Positions 9,004-18,016 are shown, counted from the stretch's first letter. The stretch is 64,000 bases of DNA from Qipengyuania flavescens (GCF_029688735.1 NZ_JARULD010000001.1:1-64000); one strand, 5' to 3'. Notes: generated from the letters alone by a model not told the origin. Made by a program: numbers and translations.

Positions 9004-9999
9004 ATGCAACAATCCTCGCCGATCGAGCGCCTGATCTGCGCGCTTGGTGCCACCTGCGCCACCGCGACACTTTTCGCGTGCGTGCCTGCCGTGCAGCAGA
9101 TGGGAGAGCCTGCGCCGCTGACGACTACCCCGGTCGACCCAAGCCGCACCACTGTGGAAGTCGAACCGGTCGCCAGTAGCCAGGATATTCTCGGCGAGTG
9201 GGACATCGTCAATTTCGACGGCCATGAGCCGCGCCGCCTGTCGGGTTCGACCCGTGCCGCTTTCGCCGATTTCGGTGATAAGAGCGTAAGCTTGCAGATC
9301 GAATGCAACTACTCGGGCGCATCGGGAACCGTGCACGACGGGCGCTTCTTGTCGTCGCCCGGCCAACGCTTTCAGACCGAGATCGGCTGCGGACCCGAGA
9401 GGGAGGAACGGGATCGACAGCTTTTCACCTTCTTCGACCGCAATCCGACAGTAGAGCGGTTGCCGGACGGCCGACTGCTGCTCACTGCCGGGGACACGCA
9501 GTTGCTACTTGAGCGGCCTGCTCAGCGACGACTTGCCTATTTGCTGCCGCCGCAGGATTTGCTCGGCGAGTGGCGCATTGTCGGAATCACGCATTACATC
9601 GAGCAGGGTGGCCATGCCGGGATCGGCTTGTCCGATGTGCCCGGACGGATTGTCTTCGACGGGATCGAGGCGGAATACTCACGCTGCTCGCAATTCAACC
9701 TTGCCTATCGGTACACAGAAGCTGGAGTCGTCGAAAAAATTGATGGTCCGGCGCTGCCGCCCAGCGCAACCGACTGCGAGCCACTGACGGAAAAGCCGTT
9801 CAACCCCGACTTGCCGGCGAGGTGGGACGTAATGAAGGTGCTCCATTCCAATCCGCGTTTGGAGAAGGTCGATGACGATACGATCCTCATGTCGACCGAT
9901 CGCTACGGCGTTTTGCTGACCAAGGCGCCTTGCGAAAGCCTCGAACAAAGCGACAACCATTCGGAATCGCGCATGATCGACTGCGCCTCGCCGCGCTGA
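9004..9999 (+). CDS. Putative lipoprotein with two META-like domains
   Basis: Function unknown. The 331-residue protein starts with a lipoprotein-type signal (hydrophobic LICALGATCATATLFAC, lipobox Cys26), so it is probably anchored in the envelope. It contains two related halves: DILGEWDIVNFDGH near residue 60 and DLLGEWRIVGITHY near residue 185. Each is followed by a Cys in a fold-like stretch (LQIECNYSG; YSRCSQFNLAY), as in META/HslJ-type beta domains. The start ATG has AGAGG just upstream. It follows phoB by 42 bases and may be co-transcribed, but nothing ties it to phosphate. Its stop codon is directly adjacent to the stop of the convergent extensin-like gene. Confidence 0.75.
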   Translation: MQQSSPIERLICALGATCATATLFACVPAVQQMGEPAPLTTTPVDPSRTTVEVEPVASSQDILGEWDIVNFDGHEPRRLSGSTRAAFADFGDKSVSLQIECNYSGASGTVHDGRFLSSPGQRFQTEIGCGPEREERDRQLFTFFDRNPTVERLPDGRLLLTAGDTQLLLERPAQRRLAYLLPPQDLLGEWRIVGITHYIEQGGHAGIGLSDVPGRIVFDGIEAEYSRCSQFNLAYRYTEAGVVEKIDGPALPPSATDCEPLTEKPFNPDLPARWDVMKVLHSNPRLEKVDDDTILMSTDRYGVLLTKAPCESLEQSDNHSESRMIDCASPR

Positions 10000-10725
10000 T
10001 CATCGGCATACGCCCCGCCAGCGGGCGCTCATATCGAGATGGAAATGGTCGGCATGGGCGGCGTTGTAGTCGGGGCTCAGGACGGTTGCGAAACTGTCGC
10101 AGGCTCCGTCGCGGGCGCGGCGCAGGAATTCCGCTTTCGGGCCGTCCACATCCCAATCCCGGAGCACGCTGATTTGCGTCCCGTCGGTTAACCGGATGCC
10201 GGCAATATCGATGGCATTGGCCGTCGCATGCTCGCTCCAAGGCCCCTCGTCTCGACCGTATAGGCGGCGGCAGGAATATGCTCCAAGGTGCTCAAGTTGT
10301 TCGATTTTGCTATCGAAGAGCTCCAGCGCCAATGGCTCGAGCACATCGCGTTCCCACAGATAGAGTGCTACCGTCGTCGGACACGTCATGGCGGGCGTCG
10401 AGGGCGACAGAGGGTACCCGTCGAGCCGCGTCCGGTCCTCGCGCCTGCAGGCTCCCTCTCCTGCGGGATCGAGCGCGGTGAAAGCAATCTCGCTCCGCTC
10501 CAGCGCGGCGCGACATTGTGCGGGATCGTCTCGCAGTGCGAGGAGCTTCGCTTCCGTCGCCCACCCCACGGGGTCACGCAGGTCGAGCGGTGCCCAGGGG
10601 TTATGCTCGGGATGCTCGGCCAGCCACACCCGGCCGGCAAGCCCCAAGCCGATTAGCACCAACAGGATTGCTACGCGACGGTCGGCACGAAAGCGGCCGA
10701 TGTGGCGGGATATGTCAATTTTCAT
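10000..10725 (-). CDS. Extensin-like family protein
   Basis: A 241-residue membrane-anchored protein with one N-terminal helix (about residues 17-35, RVAILLVLIGLGLAGRVWL) and an extensin-like C-terminal domain of the bacterial PF06904 type. Features of that family include cysteines in MTCPTTVALYLWERDV and YSCRRLYGRDEG, the EHATANAIDIAGI block (a His/Asp pair resembling a D-Ala-D-Ala carboxypeptidase/VanY zinc site), and AHADHFHLDMS near the end. The layout suggests a periplasmic cell-wall-associated zinc protein, though activity is not established. Its stop codon touches that of the META-like gene. dnaE2 ends 61 bases upstream on the same strand. Confidence 0.85.
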   Translation of the reverse strand: MKIDISRHIGRFRADRRVAILLVLIGLGLAGRVWLAEHPEHNPWAPLDLRDPVGWATEAKLLALRDDPAQCRAALERSEIAFTALDPAGEGACRREDRTRLDGYPLSPSTPAMTCPTTVALYLWERDVLEPLALELFDSKIEQLEHLGAYSCRRLYGRDEGPWSEHATANAIDIAGIRLTDGTQISVLRDWDVDGPKAEFLRRARDGACDSFATVLSPDYNAAHADHFHLDMSARWRGVCR

Positions 10726-10786
10726 CGATTAGTGCTGCCGACCTGCATACCGGACCAAACCGCTTGCGGCGCGGTTCGCTCCCGCA

Positions 10787-13700
10787 TCAATGGAAGTCGC
10801 GCGATTTCGGGATCACGCGCACATCGCGCGGATGCCGCCCCCCCCAACCGCATTCGCGATTTCCCGGCGGCGGGTCTTGCCAGTCGTCCTTCGGCGGCGG
10901 CTTCGCCGTGGTTTCGGAAGCCGGAGCATCGGCACTCCCGGCCGGGTTTTCCCATCCCGCCTTGCACTGCGACGGGAGCGGGCTGTTCACATGATCCGCC
11001 CGCGCGATCGGCGCGACCAGCAGATCGTCCGACAAGCGGTGGAGATCCTGCGTCGCATCGGTCATGTGCTGGGCGATGACGTGTACGACCTCGTCGTCAT
11101 ATTCCACGCGCCCCCGCACTTCCATCAGCCGCGCACCCATTACCACCTTGCGCTGGCGGGCCTTGAGATCAGGCCAGATGACGAGGTTCACGACGCCGGT
11201 CTCGTCCTCCAGCGTGATGAAGCATACTCCCTTGGCGCTGCCCGGCTGCTGGCGGATCAGCACCACGCCCGCCACGTTGACGGTGGAGCGGAACTTGCGC
11301 TCGCGCAGGTCGCAGGCACGCACGAAGCCGCGCGCATCCAGATCCTCGCGCAGGAACGACATCGGATGCGCCTTCAGGCTGAGCCGCGTGGTCTGGTAAT
11401 CCGCCACGACTTCCTCGCTCAGCGGCATGTAAGGCAGCTGCGTGGCCGACGTTTCGGCACCTTCCTCCCGCTCCGCCGCGGCGGCGAACAGCGGCAGGTC
11501 GGGCTCGGGAATCAGGCTGCGCGCATCCCACAGCGCCTGACGTCGCGACAGCGCGATCGAACCGAAGCAATCGGCGCTGGCAAGCCGCTCGACATGCGAA
11601 GGGCCGATGCGGGCACGGTCCCGCAGCGCCGTGACGTCGGCATAGGGCCCCCGTTCCTCGCGCTCCCCGATCAGCCGTGCCGCCACGGCCTCGCGCAAGC
11701 CGTCGACCTGCCTGAGGCCGAGGCGCAAGGCGATCTCGCCCTCGCACTCTTCCAGCGTGCAGTCCCAGTCGGACAGATTGACGTCGGCGGGCAGCACCGT
11801 GACGTCATGTTCGCGCGCATCGCGCACGATCTGCGCCGGGGCATAAAAGCCCATCGGCTGCGAATTGAGCAGCGCGCAGGCGAAGGCCGCCGGATAATGG
11901 CACTTCATCCAGCTCGACACATAGACGAGGTGCGCAAAACTGGCGGCGTGGCTTTCCGGGAAGCCGTATTCGCCGAAACCCTTGATCTGCTCGAAGCAGC
12001 GTGCGGAGAATTCGGCATCGTAACCGCGTTCGATCATGCGGCCGACCATCATGTCCTGATGCTCGTTCACCATGCCGCGGCTGCGGAAGGTCGCCATGGC
12101 CTTGCGTAAGCGGTTCGCCTCCTTCGAGCTGAATTTCGCAGCGTCGATGGCGATCTTCATCGCCTGTTCCTGGAAGATCGGGACGCCATAGGTCCGCTCG
12201 AGGATCGACGAGAGCTCGTCGGGCGGACCGTGCTCCGGCGCGGGCGACGGCAGGTAGAAATCGGTCTTGCCCTCGCGCGCCCGGCGGCGCTGCTTGAGAT
12301 AGGGGTGAACCATGTCGCCCTGGATCGGCCCGGGCCGCACGATGGCGACCTGCACGACGAGATCGTAGAATTCGCGCGGCCGGAGCCTCGGGAGCATGTT
12401 CATCTGCGCTCGGCTTTCGACCTGGAACACGCCGAGCGAATCGCCCGTGCACAGCATGTCGTAGACCGCCGGATCCTCGCGCGGGATGGTCGCGAGCTGG
12501 TAGCTCTCGCAATGATGATCTTCGAGCAGTTTCAGACCCTTGCGGATGCAAGTTAACATGCCGAGGGCAAGCACGTCGACCTTGAGGATGCCGAGATCGT
12601 CGATGTCGTCCTTGTCCCACTCGATGAAGCTGCGGTCGGGCATGGCACCGTTGCCGATCGGGACCATCTCGGTCAGCGGGCCGTCGGTGAGGATGAAGCC
12701 GCCGACATGCTGGCTGAGATGGCGCGGCATGCCGATCATCTGCTCGGTCAGCTTGAGCACGCGGCGCAAATGCGGGTCGGTGAGGTCGAGGCCGGTTTCG
12801 TTCTCGACATGGCCTTCGTCGATCGTGCGGCCCCACCCGCCCCAGACGGTGCGTGCCAGCACGGCGGTGACATCCTCGGACAGGCCCATCGCCTTGCCCA
12901 CCTCGCGAATTGCCATGCGCGGTCGGTAGTGAATCACCGTGGCGCACAGCCCGGCCCGATGGCGGCCGTATTTTCTGTAGAGATACTGGATCACCTCCTC
13001 GCGGCGCTCATGCTCGAAATCGACATCGATATCGGGCGGCTCCTTGCGGTCTTCGGAGATGAAGCGGTCGAACAGGAGCTGGTGCTTTTCCGGATCGACG
13101 CTGGTGATGCCGAGGCAGTAGCAGACCGCCGAATTGGCCGCGCTCCCCCGCCCCTGGCACAGGATCGGCGGATCGACCTTGTTGCGCGCGAAATCGACGA
13201 TATCCTTGATGGTCAGGAAATAACGCGCAAGCTGCATCTTTCCGATCAGCGCGAGTTCCTTGTTCAGCGTTTCCCGCAAGCTGTCGGGAATGCCTTGCGG
13301 ATAGCGCCAGGCGGCCCCCTTCCAGGTTTCGCTTTCGAGATAGCCCTGCGGATCGACGCCGCCGGGATAGAGCTCTTCGGGATATTCGTATTTCAGCGTG
13401 TCGAGGCTGAAATCGCAGGCATCGGCCACTTCGCGCGTGGCGGCGATGGCATGTGGCCAGCGGGCGAACATGCGGACCATGGCGGCAGGCGACTTGAGGT
13501 ACCGCTCGGCATTGCCGAACAGCAGGTGCCCGGCCTCGGCCACCGTAGTCTTGTGGCGGATGGCGGTCATCACGTCCTGCAGGGGCCGCTTGTCGGGCGT
13601 GGCGTAATGCACGTCGTTGGTGGCGAGGATGCACAGATCGTTGGCCTGTGCGAAATGATCGAGCCGCTCGATCCGTTCGATATCGCTGGCCGTGTAAAGG

Positions 13701-14344
13701 TAGCTCGCGGCGATATAGCGCAATGTTGGCAGCTGGCGGGTTACGTGCGGAAGAAGGTCGGCCAGGTCACCCTCGACCTGCGTCCACTGGGTTTTGACTT
13801 CCTCCCCTGTATCCGCCTGGCGAAACGGCACGACATTGCTCGGGATCGCAATCGTGAAACGCTGCCCAAGATCGCGCGGCGGCACGAGGATCAGCTGCAC
13901 ATCCTCGCTCTGCGCAGCGAGCATGGCCAGCGAGATGTGGCACTCACCCTTGGCCTGCCACTCACCCTCCAGCGTGGCCATGCGTCCCTGCGAAATCAGC
14001 TGGCACAGACGCCCGTAAGCGGCGCGATCCCTGGGATAGGCGAGGAAGGCGAAACCTTCGACCGTTTCTATCCTGCAGCCGATAAGCGGTTTCAACTTAA
14101 GAGTTTTCGCCTCGCTATGGATGCGCACAACACCGGCCATGGTGTTGGCATCCGCAATCCCGATTGCATCGTAACCGAGCATATAGGCCCGCTCGACCAG
14201 ATCGACCGCATCGGACGCGCCGCGCAGGAAGCTGAAGCAGGAAACGAGGCCAAGCTCGACGAAAGGCGCGCGCTGCGGCGTCCTTACGAGGTCGGGATCG
14301 ACATCGATCCTGCGCTTCGGGATCTGGTGGTCGTTCTCCGGCAT
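10787..14344 (-). CDS. dnaE2: Error-prone DNA polymerase DnaE2 (ImuC)
   Basis: C-family translesion polymerase that works with ImuA and ImuB in SOS mutagenesis. The 1185-residue protein has an N-terminal PHP domain whose usual metal-binding HxH is replaced (VSCFSFLRGASDAVDL), as is common in DnaE2. The palm domain carries the catalytic acidic motif PPDIDVDFEHERREE (about residue 440). A fingers/HhH region and an OB fold follow (VNVAGVVLIRQQPGSAKG, ITLEDETGVVNLVIWP). The C-terminus ends in a proline-rich tail. It starts four bases after the UdgX stop and so is the third gene of the radical SAM-UdgX-dnaE2 operon, which has a LexA box in front. Large open frames on the opposite strand here are GC-driven shadows. 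Confidence 0.96.
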   Translation of the reverse strand: MPENDHQIPKRRIDVDPDLVRTPQRAPFVELGLVSCFSFLRGASDAVDLVERAYMLGYDAIGIADANTMAGVVRIHSEAKTLKLKPLIGCRIETVEGFAFLAYPRDRAAYGRLCQLISQGRMATLEGEWQAKGECHISLAMLAAQSEDVQLILVPPRDLGQRFTIAIPSNVVPFRQADTGEEVKTQWTQVEGDLADLLPHVTRQLPTLRYIAASYLYTASDIERIERLDHFAQANDLCILATNDVHYATPDKRPLQDVMTAIRHKTTVAEAGHLLFGNAERYLKSPAAMVRMFARWPHAIAATREVADACDFSLDTLKYEYPEELYPGGVDPQGYLESETWKGAAWRYPQGIPDSLRETLNKELALIGKMQLARYFLTIKDIVDFARNKVDPPILCQGRGSAANSAVCYCLGITSVDPEKHQLLFDRFISEDRKEPPDIDVDFEHERREEVIQYLYRKYGRHRAGLCATVIHYRPRMAIREVGKAMGLSEDVTAVLARTVWGGWGRTIDEGHVENETGLDLTDPHLRRVLKLTEQMIGMPRHLSQHVGGFILTDGPLTEMVPIGNGAMPDRSFIEWDKDDIDDLGILKVDVLALGMLTCIRKGLKLLEDHHCESYQLATIPREDPAVYDMLCTGDSLGVFQVESRAQMNMLPRLRPREFYDLVVQVAIVRPGPIQGDMVHPYLKQRRRAREGKTDFYLPSPAPEHGPPDELSSILERTYGVPIFQEQAMKIAIDAAKFSSKEANRLRKAMATFRSRGMVNEHQDMMVGRMIERGYDAEFSARCFEQIKGFGEYGFPESHAASFAHLVYVSSWMKCHYPAAFACALLNSQPMGFYAPAQIVRDAREHDVTVLPADVNLSDWDCTLEECEGEIALRLGLRQVDGLREAVAARLIGEREERGPYADVTALRDRARIGPSHVERLASADCFGSIALSRRQALWDARSLIPEPDLPLFAAAAEREEGAETSATQLPYMPLSEEVVADYQTTRLSLKAHPMSFLREDLDARGFVRACDLRERKFRSTVNVAGVVLIRQQPGSAKGVCFITLEDETGVVNLVIWPDLKARQRKVVMGARLMEVRGRVEYDDEVVHVIAQHMTDATQDLHRLSDDLLVAPIARADHVNSPLPSQCKAGWENPAGSADAPASETTAKPPPKDDWQDPPPGNRECGWGGRHPRDVRVIPKSRDFH

Positions 14345-14348
14345 ACCA

Positions 14349-15791
14349 TCACCCGGCCAGTTCCTCGAGCCGCTCCTTCACTGCAGCAAGATCGGCATCG
14401 AACAGGCGCGCCTGCTCTTCGCGCGCAGGTCCGTCGAGCCGCAGGAGGTAGGATGGATGCGCCATCACCCACAGCTCACTGCCGTCTTCGAGCGCAATCG
14501 GTTCGCCGCGGACCTTGGTGATGCTGACAGTCTTGCCTAGCATGCCGCGCGCCGCGCTCGCGCCCATGGCGAGGATCAGTTTCGGTTGCACGATCGCGCG
14601 CTCGCTTTCGATCCACCAGCGGCAGGTGTCGATCTCCTTCGCGCCGGGCGACTGGTGGATTCGCCGCTTGCCGCGTTGGACATATTTGAAATGCTTGACC
14701 GTATTGGTGACGTAAGCCGTACGCCGGTCGATCCCGACCTTCTCCAGATGCGCGTCGAGCAGCTGGCCCGCCGGCCCCACGAAGGGCCGCCCCTGCTGAT
14801 CCTCCTGATCGCCCGGCTGTTCGCCAACGATCATCAGCGCGGCATCCTGCGGCCCCTCGCCCATCACCGCGTGGTTGTCGAGCTGGCCGATCGGGCACTT
14901 GCGGCAGGCATGGATCGCCTTGTCGATCGCTGCGAGCGTTTCGGGCCGCTCCTCGAATTCCAGCGTTCCCTTCTCGACCATCGCACTTTCCCGCTTCTGC
15001 GCACCCGCCACCAGCTCGGGAATGAGCGCGGCTTCGGGCATGTTCTTCCAATATTTCTTGGGCATTTCCTTCAGCATCGCCCCGATCTTCAAACGCGCAG
15101 GGTTGAAGATCGACGCATAATAGCTGCGCCACAGATCCTCGGTCGGATCGCCGCTCGGCGCATCGCTGCGGTCGGCAGGCGGGCCTTCCGCCATCGTCTC
15201 GCCATCCCAATGCAGCGAGCCGCGCGGCGTCAGGATCGACCAGCGCATATTGGAAAAACGCCGCATGAAGAAGCCAGCATTGGCGCGCAGGATGTGGTGG
15301 TCGGGCTCGAACCAGGCGACGTAATGCTCACCGCCCTCTTCATCTTCGACCAGACGAAAGCGGACGAAGGCGTGCATCTTGTGACTGTCGCGGCGCACGT
15401 TCTTGTCGAGCTCTTCCAGCTTGCGGATATCGAGGTCCGCCTTGTCCTCCATGATCCGCGGATTGGCCTGCAATCGCCAGAGCAGGCGGTAGAGGAGAGC
15501 GAAACGCTCTGGATCGGAGTGAAGTGCGGCATTGCGCGCCAAGCTGACGAAGCGGCGGTTGGCGCGCACCGGCGGGGCATCCTTCGGCGGCACCGGCATG
15601 CGGCGCTTCCCATGCGCGAACAGGTCGCCGCTACCGCCCGGTTCGACCCAGGCGATCCGGTCGGGCGGGACATCGCACTGGATCAGCCCGCGCGCCCGCT
15701 CCCGCCAGAAGTCGAAATCGTCCGGCTCCGGCATGTGCACCACGTAATAAGTGCCGAGCTTCACGCCTGAGAGGCTGCTTGAGGACCTCAT
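14349..15791 (-). CDS. udgX: UdgX-family uracil-DNA binding protein fused to DUF4130
   Basis: A 480-residue two-domain protein. Residues about 1-260 match the DUF4130 / SAM-linked DNA metabolism domain (TIGR03915-like), starting GTYYVVHMPEPDDFDFWRER, with no known activity. Residues about 285-480 form a family-4-like uracil-DNA glycosylase domain with iron-sulfur cysteines in ACRKCPIGQ, the GEQPGDQEDQQGRPFVGPAG active-site block and the loop KRRIHQSPG. The KRRIH insertion, with His379, is the hallmark of UdgX, which in Mycobacterium forms a covalent bond with uracil-derived abasic DNA. ATG 15791 overlaps the radical SAM stop (ATGA); a longer in-frame extension upstream lies in the other gene and is unlikely. 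dnaE2 follows after four bases. Confidence 0.93.
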   Translation of the reverse strand: MRSSSSLSGVKLGTYYVVHMPEPDDFDFWRERARGLIQCDVPPDRIAWVEPGGSGDLFAHGKRRMPVPPKDAPPVRANRRFVSLARNAALHSDPERFALLYRLLWRLQANPRIMEDKADLDIRKLEELDKNVRRDSHKMHAFVRFRLVEDEEGGEHYVAWFEPDHHILRANAGFFMRRFSNMRWSILTPRGSLHWDGETMAEGPPADRSDAPSGDPTEDLWRSYYASIFNPARLKIGAMLKEMPKKYWKNMPEAALIPELVAGAQKRESAMVEKGTLEFEERPETLAAIDKAIHACRKCPIGQLDNHAVMGEGPQDAALMIVGEQPGDQEDQQGRPFVGPAGQLLDAHLEKVGIDRRTAYVTNTVKHFKYVQRGKRRIHQSPGAKEIDTCRWWIESERAIVQPKLILAMGASAARGMLGKTVSITKVRGEPIALEDGSELWVMAHPSYLLRLDGPAREEQARLFDADLAAVKERLEELAG

Positions 15792-17032
15792 GCCGCGAAC
15801 AGTTCCAGCTGCTCGGACTTCGGCGCGAGCAGGCTGCGCAGGTCCGCGCGGTCGGTCAGCGTGATCGGGCGCCAGTCCACGGTGCAGATGAACGGCCGCA
15901 CTTTGGTGATCGATTGCGTCAGAAGCGCCACATCGTCGAGCCGCAGATTGCGATGGCGACGACTGGCGATAATCTTGTTCACCGCCTTTACGCCGAGGCC
16001 CGGCACGCGCAGCAATTGCTCGCGACTGGCACGGTTCACATCGAGCGGGAACTGCTCGCGAAACTTGAGCGCCCACGCGAGCTTGGGATCGATGTCGAGT
16101 GGCAAATTCCCGTCCGCCTCGGTCGCCTGCATCACCTCGGTCGGCTTGTAGCCATAGAAACGCATCAGCCAGTCCGACTGGTAGAGCCGATGCTCGCGGA
16201 TCAGCGGCGGGCGCTTCAGCGGCAACACCGCGCTGGCGTCGGGGATCGGCGAGAAAGCGCTGTAATAGACCCGGCGCAGACGGAAATTATCGTAGAGCCG
16301 GCTCGCCTTGCCCACGATATCGGCATCGCTCGCCGCATCGGCGCCGACGATCATTTGCGTGGACTGGCCCGCAGGCGCGAAGCGCGGCGCATGGCGGAAG
16401 CGTTTGCGCGCATCCTTCGCCTCGACGAGGTCGGCCTTCACCTTGCCCATCGCGCCTTCGATCTGGCGCGCATCCTTGTCGGGCGCGAGGCGGGTGAGGC
16501 CACTGTCGGTCGGCAGCTCGACATTGATCGACACACGGTCGGCATAGAGCCCCGCCTGATGGACGATCTCGGCATCGGCTTCGGGAATGGTCTTGAGGTG
16601 GATGTAGCCGCGAAAATCGTGTTCTTCCCGTAGGATGCGGGCGACTTCCACGATCTGCTCCATCGTGTGGTTCGAGCTCTTCACGATGCCCGACGACAGG
16701 AACAGCCCTTCGATATAATTGCGCCGGTAGAAGGCGAGCGTCAGGTCGACCACTTCCTGCGGCGTGAAGCGCGCACGCGCCACGTTCGAGCTCTTGCGAT
16801 TGACGCAGTAATGGCAGTCGAACACGCAGTGATTGGTCAGCAGGATCTTGAGCAGGCTGATGCAGCGGCCATCGGGCGCATAAGCGTGACAGATGCCCAT
16901 TCCCTCGGTCGAACCGATCCCCTTGCCGCCCAGACTGTTCTTCTTCGCCGTACCTGACGACGCGCAGGACGCATCGTATTTCGCCGCATCGGCGAGGATC
17001 TCGAGCTTCTGGAGGATGGTTTGCGACGCCAT
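15788..17032 (-). CDS. Putative DNA modification/repair radical SAM protein
   Basis: A 414-residue radical SAM enzyme of the type linked to UDG-family genes (TIGR03916-like); its substrate is unknown. The 4Fe-4S ligating motif CVFDCHYC (CX3CX2C) is near residue 80. Extra cysteines occur at the N-terminus (DASCASSG, GICHAYAPDGRC). The C-terminal region VNRASREQLLRVPGLGVKAV is a helix-hairpin-helix, suggesting DNA binding. Start ATG 17032 is chosen because MASQTILQKLEIL begins the conserved part and the LexA box ends just upstream; longer forms would run through that box. It is the first gene of the operon and overlaps udgX by four bases. Confidence 0.9.
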   Translation of the reverse strand: MASQTILQKLEILADAAKYDASCASSGTAKKNSLGGKGIGSTEGMGICHAYAPDGRCISLLKILLTNHCVFDCHYCVNRKSSNVARARFTPQEVVDLTLAFYRRNYIEGLFLSSGIVKSSNHTMEQIVEVARILREEHDFRGYIHLKTIPEADAEIVHQAGLYADRVSINVELPTDSGLTRLAPDKDARQIEGAMGKVKADLVEAKDARKRFRHAPRFAPAGQSTQMIVGADAASDADIVGKASRLYDNFRLRRVYYSAFSPIPDASAVLPLKRPPLIREHRLYQSDWLMRFYGYKPTEVMQATEADGNLPLDIDPKLAWALKFREQFPLDVNRASREQLLRVPGLGVKAVNKIIASRRHRNLRLDDVALLTQSITKVRPFICTVDWRPITLTDRADLRSLLAPKSEQLELFAA

Positions 17033-17034
17033 AT

Positions 17035-17049
17035 GTTCTTTATATGTTC
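17035..17049 (-). promoter_or_regulatory. LexA (SOS) box, radical SAM-udgX-dnaE2 operon
   Basis: On the plus strand the site reads GTTCTTTATATGTTC, an exact GTTC-N7-GTTC direct repeat (GAAC-N7-GAAC on the gene strand), the alphaproteobacterial LexA operator. It ends two bases before the start codon of the radical SAM gene, so LexA binding would block transcription and probably overlaps the ribosome binding region. The same geometry occurs at imuA. Confidence 0.88.
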
Positions 17050-17245
17050 TCTCGCACGTTTTTCCAACAGCAAAATGCTGCGACCGCGGGAACTCCCACG
17101 CCAGAACAGCGTAAAAATTGCACGGACCGGGCCCCTCTGGCGAGCGCGATGTGCTCGTGATGTCGGACGTTGAGCGATCGCCCCTGGCGATAAAGCAAAC
17201 CAGCGCCCGACCCACTCTGACTTCGGGCGCCAAAGGAGAGTGGTT

Positions 17246-17968
17246 ATGATATCTCGTCGATCCATGCTTGGTGCAACGGGGGCCGCCAGCGCCGCCGCCT
17301 TGCTGGGCGGTAATTCTGCCCTGGCGCAGGATAATCCGGCAATGCCCGAACCTGCGCCGCCGGCTTCCGACCTCACCCCCGACCAGGCACTCGAACTATT
17401 GAGACGAGGCAACGAACAGTTCCTTACCGGCGGCCGTACGAGCGTCTTGACCAGTTCCCAACGGCGGCTCGATCTCGCCGCCGGGCAACAGCCTTTCGCT
17501 GCCTATGTAACATGCTCCGATAGCCGGGTGCCGCCCGAACTCCTGTTCGGTCGCGGACTGGGGGAGCTTTTCATCATTCGCAATGCCGGGAATACTGTGG
17601 ACACGGTCGCCCTCGGGTCGATCGAATATGCCGTGGCGGTGCTGAATGTCCCCCTCGTGGTCGTGATGGGACACGAGAGTTGCGGTGCCGTCAAAGCGGC
17701 GACCGAAGTCGTGACGGACAATGCGACATTCCCGGGTTCCATCGGCCCCATGATCGAACCGATCATCCCCGCGGTCCTCTCTGTCCGTGACAAGGACGGC
17801 GATCTGCTCGACAATTCGGTGCGCGCCAACGTTAGCCGTGTCGTACGGCAGCTTCGACAGCATACCGACCCCATCTTGCTCGAGCCGCAGCGAGCCGGGA
17901 AACTGAAAGTCGTCGGTGCTTATTACGATCTCGACGATGGGCGTGTGGACTTCTTCGATCGCCCCTGA
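17246..17968 (+). CDS. Beta-carbonic anhydrase with Tat signal
   Basis: Zinc enzyme for reversible CO2 hydration, likely exported. The 240-residue protein begins ISRRSMLGATGAASAAALLG, a twin-arginine signal, with cleavage probably after ALAQ. Catalytic residues of the beta class are present: Cys-Asp-Ser-Arg in VTCSDSRVPPE, and His and Cys in GHESCGAV. Helix motifs LFIIRNAGNTVD and ALGSIEYAVAVL fit the family. ATG 17246 has AGGAG seven bases upstream; an in-frame GTG at 17240 is less well placed. Gene orientation is opposite to the flanking SOS operons, and there is no sign of SOS control. The gene is followed by a strong hairpin. Confidence 0.93.
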   Translation: MISRRSMLGATGAASAAALLGGNSALAQDNPAMPEPAPPASDLTPDQALELLRRGNEQFLTGGRTSVLTSSQRRLDLAAGQQPFAAYVTCSDSRVPPELLFGRGLGELFIIRNAGNTVDTVALGSIEYAVAVLNVPLVVVMGHESCGAVKAATEVVTDNATFPGSIGPMIEPIIPAVLSVRDKDGDLLDNSVRANVSRVVRQLRQHTDPILLEPQRAGKLKVVGAYYDLDDGRVDFFDRP

Positions 17969-17972
17969 ATGC

Positions 17973-18016
17973 GATACCCGTCCGGCAAGGTGCCGGGCGG
18001 GTATCCCTAAAGTTTA
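17973..18016 (+). terminator. Hairpin terminator after carbonic anhydrase
   Basis: A 15-base stem (17973-17987 pairing with 17991-18005, one G-U pair) with a three-base loop follows the stop codon by four bases. The downstream stretch is only moderately T-rich (CCTAAAGTTTATTT), so it may act as a weak intrinsic terminator or a transcript-stabilising hairpin. Confidence 0.65.

Noticed and set aside
10790-12109. 439-codon open frame on the plus strand opposite dnaE2
   Set aside because: It lies wholly antisense to a full-length, motif-complete polymerase gene and its product has no recognisable domain; long antisense frames are expected at this GC content.
12707-14521. 604-codon open frame on the plus strand opposite dnaE2 and the end of udgX
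   Set aside because: Same reason; the minus-strand genes hold catalytic motifs while this frame is Arg/Gly/Ala-rich without pattern.
15792-16076. N-terminal extension of UdgX by 95 residues
   Set aside because: The extra sequence overlaps the radical SAM gene in another frame, is Arg/Ala-rich and non-conserved; ATG 15791 with ATGA coupling is far more likely.
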